A DNA stretch of 23,389 bases, from the IMG/VR virus record IMGVR_UViG_3300035698_006629, positions 1 to 23,389 of that record; one strand, written 5' to 3'. How positions within the stretch are numbered: position 1 is the stretch's first letter; each line of letters begins with the position of its first letter. The translations under genes were made by a program, and so were the position numbers. Positions 1-4,160 of this stretch are shown here, piece after piece. The DNA comes from a virus. The notes under the pieces were generated by a model. That model did not search any database. It saw nothing but the letters and a program-made list of their open reading frames with translations, and was not told the origin of the DNA.

Positions 1-128
1 GTAGGCTCCCAAACGCTTGTCATATAGTTTATGCCGTCGATAGTCTCGTCAGATATGGCAAGAGAGTTATACTCTTCCTGATCCTCTGCAAGAACACGTG
101 TAGTATTTGATGGTTTAAGGGATTTCAT
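1..128 (-). CDS. Start of an unknown gene, cut by the window edge
   Basis: An open frame begins at the ATG whose complement is at 126-128 and runs to the left edge for about 42 codons without a stop. The N-terminus reads MKSLKPSNTTRVLAEDQEEY and continues as an acidic, polar sequence. A GGAG Shine-Dalgarno lies 5 nt upstream of the ATG. A copy of the 14-bp palindrome lies 21 nt upstream of the start codon. I do not recognise the family from so short a fragment. The start is well supported by the ribosome binding site and by the fact that the gene follows the same strand and spacing pattern as its neighbours. Confidence 0.65.
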   Translation of the reverse strand, partial: MKSLKPSNTTRVLAEDQEEYNSLAISDETIDGINYMTSVWEP

Positions 129-149
129 GATGACTCCGTATGGGTTAGT

Positions 150-163
150 TGCAATCGATTGTA
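150..163. repeat. 14-bp palindromic repeat, copy 1 (variant right half)
   Basis: TGCAATCGATTGTA on the + strand, one base off the perfect palindrome TGCAATCGATTGCA. It lies between the structured intergenic region and the partial gene, 21 nt upstream of that gene's ATG. Confidence 0.9.
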
Positions 164-171
164 ATCTGATA

Positions 172-269
172 CTGGGGGCCGCTTGGAGGTACCGGGCGGG
201 TGTGGGAGGTGGACACCTGCAACAAGCAGCCCCCAGCATATCCCGGCGTACCTGTAGCATCATACGCCG
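172..269 (-). other. Structured intergenic RNA region (two hairpins)
   Basis: The stretch between the stop at 286 and the start at 128 holds no gene but has two strong inverted repeats. Read on the minus strand, the first is CGGCGTA (269-263) pairing with TACGCCG (250-244), a perfect 7-bp stem with a 12-nt loop. The second is a 14-bp arm pair, 236-223 with 185-172, complete apart from one G-U pair, enclosing a 37-nt loop that can itself pair (AGGT with ACCT, GGTGT with ACACC). No U-tract follows either stem, so this does not look like an ordinary intrinsic terminator. A T-arm, a CCA end and a tRNA layout are absent. It may be an mRNA-stabilising or processing element, or a small RNA. Function unknown. 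Confidence 0.6.
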
Positions 270-285
270 AGAACCTTGCTTAGAT

Positions 286-777
286 TTAGGTCGGCTCTTC
301 GGATTTTTTCACAGGCCAAGTGCCCTTTTCTCGGAAGAAAAGCAGGTCGGCGAGCAATTCCTTGGTCGTGCCGTCGTCCTTTGTAATGGTAGGGTCGCCG
401 CCTGTTTCCTCATTGATCTGCTCTACAAGTTCAGTTTTGTTGTAGTTTTTTGCCAGTTCTTCGGCGGTCGGCAGTTCGTCAAGCGTTAGTTCGCGATAAT
501 AAAAGCCAGCGGGAATGCCAAAAGGATTGTTCTCACTGATTTCGTAGCCGTCATTCCGAGCCTGCACCATAGGCGTTACCTTAGTTACACCGCCTGTCAT
601 AAGGGCAATAGCTTCCGTATATTCCTCTGCGGGCTGGCCGGGACCTCCAAGAGCGGCGCACACCGAATAGGCGCAGTTACGAATACGGCTTTCTGCGGCA
701 ACACCGCCATAGGTGGTGGCAAAGTGCTGAATGACGGCAGCAGCAGCTTCAATCTGTAGGGGGGTTGGTCGGTTCAT
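286..777 (-). CDS. Hypothetical protein, 163 aa
   Basis: The ATG at 777 has a GAGG ribosome binding site 9 nt upstream and overlaps the end of the preceding gene by 29 nt, so the two are probably co-translated. The protein has an N-terminal region with a GGPGQP motif around residue 45. Its C-terminal third (from about residue 108, NKTELVEQINEETG and then GTTKELLADLL) resembles the short helix-extended-loop-helix (HeH/SAP-like) nucleic-acid-binding motif found at the ends of several phage proteins. That resemblance is by eye only. It is the last gene of the Ycf35-DUF2997 cluster before the structured intergenic region. Function unknown. Confidence 0.8.
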   Translation of the reverse strand: MNRPTPLQIEAAAAVIQHFATTYGGVAAESRIRNCAYSVCAALGGPGQPAEEYTEAIALMTGGVTKVTPMVQARNDGYEISENNPFGIPAGFYYRELTLDELPTAEELAKNYNKTELVEQINEETGGDPTITKDDGTTKELLADLLFFREKGTWPVKKSEEPT

Positions 778-1159
778 GGGTAGTATCCTCTTTTTCTGGT
801 TCGCTTGCTACCGCCACCATACACTCGCGATACTGTGGCGGGTTAAGTCGGGTGTTCAAGACTTCATAAGGCTTGCCGCGCCACATTACCACGTCAGGGA
901 ACTCACGGGTATGGGGAATTTCAACAGCCTCTATCACAGCGGTAACGTCTTCATTCATAAGGTCTACCGTTATCCACGGCTTATGCTTATGTATATCGTA
1001 CCTGTTTTTTCTGGTGACGTTATCTACCTTTCCGCCGTCTGGGGTGCGGACTAGTAGGCGGCTAGACGTTACAGCAGGAAGGGGGCCGCTTTCGTGACCC
1101 CCGCCCTTGCTTTTTTTATCCTTGTTTTTCTTAGCCACCGAAGACCCGTTCGCCGCCAT
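749..1159 (-). CDS. Hypothetical basic/polar protein, about 136 aa
   Basis: The frame is open well upstream (to 1228), but the likely start is the ATG at 1159 or the GTG at 1138. Both overlap the end of the DUF2997 gene. The GTG start gives an N-terminus beginning VAKKNKDKKSKGGG. No convincing Shine-Dalgarno decides between them, so the start is uncertain. After the Lys-rich, presumably disordered N-terminus comes a compact region with VVMWRGKPYEVLNTRL and a short acidic/proline tail (PEKEDTTHEPTNPPTD). I do not recognise a family. Position suggests it is translated with the DUF2997 protein and the 163-aa gene that follows. Confidence 0.7.
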   Translation of the reverse strand: MAANGSSVAKKNKDKKSKGGGHESGPLPAVTSSRLLVRTPDGGKVDNVTRKNRYDIHKHKPWITVDLMNEDVTAVIEAVEIPHTREFPDVVMWRGKPYEVLNTRLNPPQYRECMVAVASEPEKEDTTHEPTNPPTD

Positions 1160-1328
1160 CCTTGTCGTCGCCAGCGCAGGCACCGACCATTTCGCGTAGA
1201 CGTTCGGTTGTGCCGAATAAGTCCTCAAAGGGCGCAGTGGCGTCTAGGCAGGTTCCGCCCTCATACCCTTGCGCTTCGACAGTAGTAGCCCCGTTGGGGT
1301 CGATATGAAGTAGAACTTTTTTAGCCAT
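1131..1328 (-). CDS. DUF2997-family small protein
   Basis: This 65-aa protein starts MAKKVLLHIDPNG and carries GYEGGTCLDATAPFEDLFG around residues 21-39. A short beta-strand start with an IDPxG turn followed by a G-x-x-C-L-x-A-T motif (Cys27) and a helix is what I know as the DUF2997 family. The ATG is preceded by AAGGA at 8-nt spacing. In bacteria this family is typically encoded next to a Ycf35/DUF1257 protein and a Ycf46-like AAA+ ATPase, and both are present nearby here (1663-2067 and 4161-6728). Its biochemical role is not established. The acidic and glycine-rich tail (DDKDGGERVFGG) is an extension I cannot assign. Confidence 0.8.
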   Translation of the reverse strand: MAKKVLLHIDPNGATTVEAQGYEGGTCLDATAPFEDLFGTTERLREMVGACAGDDKDGGERVFGG

Positions 1329-1342
1329 GGTGTATTTCCTTT

Positions 1343-1630
1343 TTATCGAATGGGGGGTCGCTCACTAGCACTACTAGGCCCGCCGTCAACGCGGACCTTG
1401 TCATGTTTCTTTTTACCGAGTTCCAATCTTTCGGCATCCAGCATTTCAAGACGTGGCACGTCGAAAAATCTAGGTTCAACGAATTTGTTGTCCCCGTCCA
1501 TTTTTGGCTGAACAAGCAGTTGTGCGCATCCAGTGATGAAGGCCGCAATGCCAGTGACGTGCCCCTCCATTCCGGTGATGGTATCCTTGACGTAAGCGCC
1601 AAGAGTAATGCCGTTGGTGTCGATTTTCAT
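1343..1630 (-). CDS. Conserved small phage-type protein, 95 aa
   Basis: The ATG at 1630 has AAGGA at 7-nt spacing, and a palindrome copy lies immediately upstream of that site. The sequence VKDTITGMEGHVTGIAAF, then TGCAQLLVQPK and FFDVPRLEML, matches a pattern I recognise from many small uncharacterised phage proteins: V-x-D-x-I-T-G-x-E-G, later G-C-x-Q-x-x-V-x-P, then a W/F-D-x-x-R-L/V motif. This supports the frame over the competing overlapping frame at 1321-1602. The stop precedes the DUF2997 ribosome binding site by only a few nucleotides, so the two genes are one unit. No biochemical function is known to me. Confidence 0.8.
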   Translation of the reverse strand: MKIDTNGITLGAYVKDTITGMEGHVTGIAAFITGCAQLLVQPKMDGDNKFVEPRFFDVPRLEMLDAERLELGKKKHDKVRVDGGPSSASERPPIR

Positions 1631-1644
1631 AGAGTTTCCTTCGC

Positions 1645-1658
1645 TGCAATCGATTGCA
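1645..1658. repeat. 14-bp palindromic repeat, copy 2
   Basis: Perfect TGCAATCGATTGCA, symmetric out to 16 bp (CTGCAATCGATTGCAG). It begins 4 nt past the stop codon of the Ycf35 gene and ends 14 nt before the next ATG, just upstream of its ribosome binding site. Confidence 0.95.
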
Positions 1659-1662
1659 GTAG

Positions 1663-2067
1663 TTAGTTGGCAGCTACCAGTTCGAGCGTTACCATGCCTT
1701 TTTCTCCCTCAATCCGCTGGGAGGACATACCGCGCTGTGCTGCTTCGTACTCGGCTTCCCGCAGCGCGTATTCCTGCAATAGCCCGCCGATATGGTTGGT
1801 AGCAAATGCGCCACGCAAGCACGTGTCCATCGTGTACGGATCGAACATAGGCGAGTAGCTTCCGTCATTGTTGCGGATAAGGCCAACATCGTGTTTGCCG
1901 GGTAGCACGATAGCTGCCTGACACTGGTTGGGTTGACCGTGATAGGTACGAAACTTGGTGGCGCTCTTGTCGAGGACGGCTTTACCCCCTGAGATTTCCA
2001 TAGCGACGGTGGCGAGAACGTCGAGGTCCCGTATCTTAACGCCGGATAGTTTAATATTGTGCGACAT
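1663..2067 (-). CDS. Ycf35-like protein (DUF1257)
   Basis: I chose the ATG at 2067 (134 aa) rather than the longer open frame to 2214, because GGGAG lies 7 nt upstream and the family characteristically begins MSH. The sequence starts MSHNIKLSGVKIRDLDVL, then gives CQAAIVLPGKHDVGLIRNNDG (residues 49-69), a YSPMFDPY segment, and LLQEYALREAEYEAAQRG (residues 96-113). It ends in a hydrophobic beta-strand (MVTLELVAAN). This order of an MSH start, an 'I-x-D' strand, a V-G-L/F strand and an LxQxYA helix is that of DUF1257/Ycf35, first named from plastid and cyanobacterial genomes. Family members often neighbour DUF2997 and a Ycf46-type AAA+ ATPase. A candidate promoter sits about 35 nt upstream. Function unknown. 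Confidence 0.8.
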   Translation of the reverse strand: MSHNIKLSGVKIRDLDVLATVAMEISGGKAVLDKSATKFRTYHGQPNQCQAAIVLPGKHDVGLIRNNDGSYSPMFDPYTMDTCLRGAFATNHIGGLLQEYALREAEYEAAQRGMSSQRIEGEKGMVTLELVAAN

Positions 2068-2100
2068 AGTCGGCTCCCGATAAGTTGTAAGTGTGAATGT

Positions 2101-2129
2101 AGTATATACGGTTAACAGTGTTTGCGCAA
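2101..2129 (-). promoter_or_regulatory. Candidate sigma-70-type promoter for the Ycf35 gene cluster
   Basis: On the minus strand, TTGCGC (2129-2124) and TATACT (2106-2101) are separated by 17 bp. The -10 matches the consensus at five of six positions; the -35 matches at three. It lies in the gap between the preceding gene's stop and the Ycf35 ATG. The same TTGCGC hexamer stands in front of the AAA+ gene promoter at 6754-6781. Confidence 0.5.
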
Positions 2130-2146
2130 TATAACGCTGCCGTACA

Positions 2147-2824
2147 TTATCTCGTTTTGATACGGCGAGTGCGTCGAATTCGAACCCGCGCCTGTCCTGT
2201 AGGGGTTTCGTCAACTACCGCTTTCGTCAGACTCTTAACCCGGCGTTCCAATTCCTGAGCATGGAAGTAGGGATTTTCTTGGGTAGGGTCAAGAATGTCT
2301 GATAGGTTATACTCTGACATATCCAAGCCTAGTTTATCCGCCCATATTGCGGGCGCACCCTTCGGTAGCTGAGAGTCCTTAGATATTATCTCAAACCTAC
2401 CTTGAAAGAATATGTAGGGCACCGCCGATAGCCTATGCGGTGGTAACTGTAACATGACCTGCCATAAAGGGGCGTTGTTATTACAAAGCAATAACAGATA
2501 CTCTATGTTCTCTTCGAAAGCTGAATTAACAGCACGGTGACGATATTCCAGAAGGATTTCCGTACCGGGTGCAACTTCGTGGCGGTTCTGGTGCCATGAC
2601 CCTGTGATGTTAGGGTGAAAGCTGGATGTGGCGGGAATAGTGGCAAACTGAGAAGTTTCCCTAAACCCTTTTACTTTGCGTTGGTACGCGGCAAACAGCG
2701 GGATAATCGTATTACCCTCTCCATCATTTTTTACGCGAACAAACGCTTGTACTGATACGTTTCGTTTGTCGCTGCCGTCACTTGCGCGTAGGCTGTCTTT
2801 GCCCGTGGTTAATTCGATAAAAAT
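2147..2824 (-). CDS. Hypothetical protein, 225 aa, apparently starting at ATT
   Basis: The frame that conventional start codons would open only at a TTG (2491) continues upstream without a stop for 111 more codons, with coherent protein sequence (for example VQAFVRVKNDGEGNT, SWHQNRHEVAPGTEILLEYR). There is no in-frame ATG, GTG or TTG in that extension. A perfect AAGGAGG at 2839-2833 sits 8 nt upstream of an in-frame ATT at 2824-2822, giving ATT-TTT-ATC-GAA. An in-frame TAG at 2866-2864 closes the frame upstream. The N-terminal half looks beta-rich. The C-terminus is strongly basic (RVRIRRTRRIKTR), suggesting nucleic-acid contact. I recognise no family. The alternative is a sequencing error that hid a normal start. 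Confidence 0.7.
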   Translation of the reverse strand: MFIELTTGKDSLRASDGSDKRNVSVQAFVRVKNDGEGNTIIPLFAAYQRKVKGFRETSQFATIPATSSFHPNITGSWHQNRHEVAPGTEILLEYRHRAVNSAFEENIEYLLLLCNNNAPLWQVMLQLPPHRLSAVPYIFFQGRFEIISKDSQLPKGAPAIWADKLGLDMSEYNLSDILDPTQENPYFHAQELERRVKSLTKAVVDETPTGQARVRIRRTRRIKTR

Positions 2825-2832
2825 GGTAACAC

Positions 2833-2839
2833 CCTCCTT
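2833..2839 (-). promoter_or_regulatory. Consensus ribosome binding site that defines the ATT start
   Basis: AAGGAGG on the minus strand, the best Shine-Dalgarno in the window. The only start-like codon at proper spacing (8 nt) is ATT. The GTG that directly abuts the site is too close and is in a frame that ends after seven codons. Confidence 0.75.
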
Positions 2840-2915
2840 GTATAGGCTTCGCGTATTGTACCGCTATAGTAGTTCCGCGTACTATAAAAAGGAAGAGTGT
2901 TTTTAATTACTCCGC

Positions 2916-2929
2916 AGCAATCGATTGCA
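2916..2929. repeat. 14-bp palindromic repeat, copy 3 (variant left end)
   Basis: AGCAATCGATTGCA; only the outermost left base departs from the consensus. It lies 3 nt past the stop of the collagen-like gene. A GCGGAG motif follows it on the minus strand, as after copy 11, but no start codon stands there. The rest of the roughly 110-nt gap is AT-rich, with only weak promoter-like hexamers. Confidence 0.92.
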
Positions 2930-2932
2930 ACG

Positions 2933-3721
2933 TCATACCATTCTGAAAAGTACGTTCGGGGAGCTACCAACGATACTCAGAGTGGTTGCTAGGTTGAAAG
3001 TGGTTGGTAAAGAACCCGGTGCAATTCCAGTAGGACGAAACATAGCTTCGCTTACTTGGCTATTGACATACGGAACACCGTAGCCGATCTGATTTTCTGG
3101 TACAAACGTATATACGTTTATGTTAGCACTAGCTACCGCACCTACGAAATACCGGGTATTAGCTAACAAGGTGTAGTCCCAAGTTTCTGTTAAATCGCCA
3201 GTGGAAGAGGCGTCTAACAGCGCGGTTTCTTTTACTATAGTAAGAGTTCCTATAGGGTCCTCTATTCCTACAAATAGTTGAATATCTACGTCCGAAATTC
3301 CTGTACTCACATAAAGCGCAATTTGGTCTACCTCAATATCTATCGGTGGAATGAATAAGGTAAAGGCAGGTCTATCTGTAAGTAGGGAGGATGCCGATAT
3401 GGGATCGACACCGCCGCTGGACACAATACCGGGTCCTACAAAGTTCCCAGTTTTTGTACCTGCAAGCTGTATGGTAGGTGCGTACAAACCGCCGCCGCCA
3501 CCGCCGCCCGACTGGTCTACCCATTCGGTATCGTTATCTGTGTCACTGGCCTTAGCTAGTACCTGTCCAGTAGTACCTCCCGCAGGAACGCCGAGGCCGT
3601 CCGCACCAGCAGCACCATTCGTACCGTTCGTACCATCTACGCCGTCCGCTCCGGGCGAGCCTTGTAAGATTTCTATTACAGTGCTTTCTTTTACCAGAAT
3701 TGTGACTGTGTTATTAGACAT
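2933..3721 (-). CDS. Collagen-like tail fibre or virion protein, 262 aa
   Basis: After a short N-terminal strand (MSNNTVTILVKESTVIEILQ) comes a collagen-like Gly-X-Y run at about residues 22-45 (GSPGADGVDGTNGTNGAAG). It is followed by TTGQVLAKASDTDNDTEWVD and a poly-Gly hinge (about residues 74-80). This Gly-X-Y plus 'TTGQVLxKxSxxDxDxxW' arrangement is common in phage fibre proteins, where it makes a trimeric shaft. The remaining 180 residues look beta-rich and would form the distal domain. The ATG overlaps the end of the preceding gene by 8 nt (ATGTCTAA), so the two are translationally coupled. It is probably an accessory fibre or receptor-contacting protein; the exact location in the virion is unknown. 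Confidence 0.8.
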   Translation of the reverse strand: MSNNTVTILVKESTVIEILQGSPGADGVDGTNGTNGAAGADGLGVPAGGTTGQVLAKASDTDNDTEWVDQSGGGGGGGLYAPTIQLAGTKTGNFVGPGIVSSGGVDPISASSLLTDRPAFTLFIPPIDIEVDQIALYVSTGISDVDIQLFVGIEDPIGTLTIVKETALLDASSTGDLTETWDYTLLANTRYFVGAVASANINVYTFVPENQIGYGVPYVNSQVSEAMFRPTGIAPGSLPTTFNLATTLSIVGSSPNVLFRMV

Positions 3722-4079
3722 TGGAGTTTATACCCTTCTCTACGACGACGCGCCCATGCAATATAGTAGTCTCTGTGGCTCCTATGATTTCTTCTAATTC
3801 ATATAGAAGTATTCTATTGGCAGGCAGTGTAAGAATTTCTTCGCGTGTTAGTGAAACGAGTATAGCGCCGTTCAGCGGCGTTACTGTAATCCCATACCCG
3901 ATAGTTTTACTGAGAAGAGTAGTTGCTCCGTCCTTAATGATGAAGGAATAGCTGCGTCCAGTGAGGTTGGCTACTATACCTGTAACGGCATCCTTCATAA
4001 CAGCATTTAGTCCAGCGGAGTTACCGACTATCCCGGTGTTACCATGCTTAACTTTTAGAGTGTAATTAGTAATCTGCAC
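3714..4079 (-). CDS. Probable virion beta-domain protein, 121 aa
   Basis: The start is a GTG at 4079 with an AGAAAGG site about 7 nt upstream. The protein is made of alternating hydrophobic strands (YSFIIKDGATTLLSKTIGYG, ITVTPLNGAILVSLTREEIL, RILLYELEEII, ILHGRVVVEKG). This layout resembles the small immunoglobulin-like or BppU-N-terminal-like domains that anchor fibres in phage baseplates. In that type, a T-F/S-F strand, an 'I-x-V/I-S-L-T' strand and a final 'x-G-x-V-x-V' strand occur in that order. I assign it by pattern only. It is coupled to the collagen-like gene downstream, which suggests an adaptor-fibre pair. Confidence 0.65.
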   Translation of the reverse strand: MQITNYTLKVKHGNTGIVGNSAGLNAVMKDAVTGIVANLTGRSYSFIIKDGATTLLSKTIGYGITVTPLNGAILVSLTREEILTLPANRILLYELEEIIGATETTILHGRVVVEKGINSNV

Positions 4080-4142
4080 GAGGAACCCTTTCTCTGTTTC
4101 GACGCAATTAGTACATCAAAAAAGGTTAAGTGTCTATCCCCG

Positions 4143-4156
4143 TGCAATCGATTGCA
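4143..4156. repeat. 14-bp palindromic repeat, copy 4
   Basis: Perfect TGCAATCGATTGCA, 4 nt past the stop of the AAA+ gene. A TTTTTT run follows about 20 nt later on the minus strand, but I see no stable stem just before it, so I do not call a terminator. Confidence 0.95.
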
Positions 4157-4160
4157 AGCA

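Noticed and set aside
165-285. tRNA gene in the structured left gap
   Set aside because: The 14-bp stem is too long for an acceptor stem, and no T-arm (GTTCRA), anticodon arm or CCA end can be placed.
1321-1602. Alternative minus-strand frame of 93 aa overlapping the 95-aa gene
   Set aside because: The 95-aa frame has a good ribosome binding site and a known phage-type pattern; this one has neither and overlaps the DUF2997 start.
2880-2915. Weak GAGT/ACTC stem with T-run after the collagen-like gene as a terminator
   Set aside because: Only four base pairs with bulges; the T-run alone is not enough.
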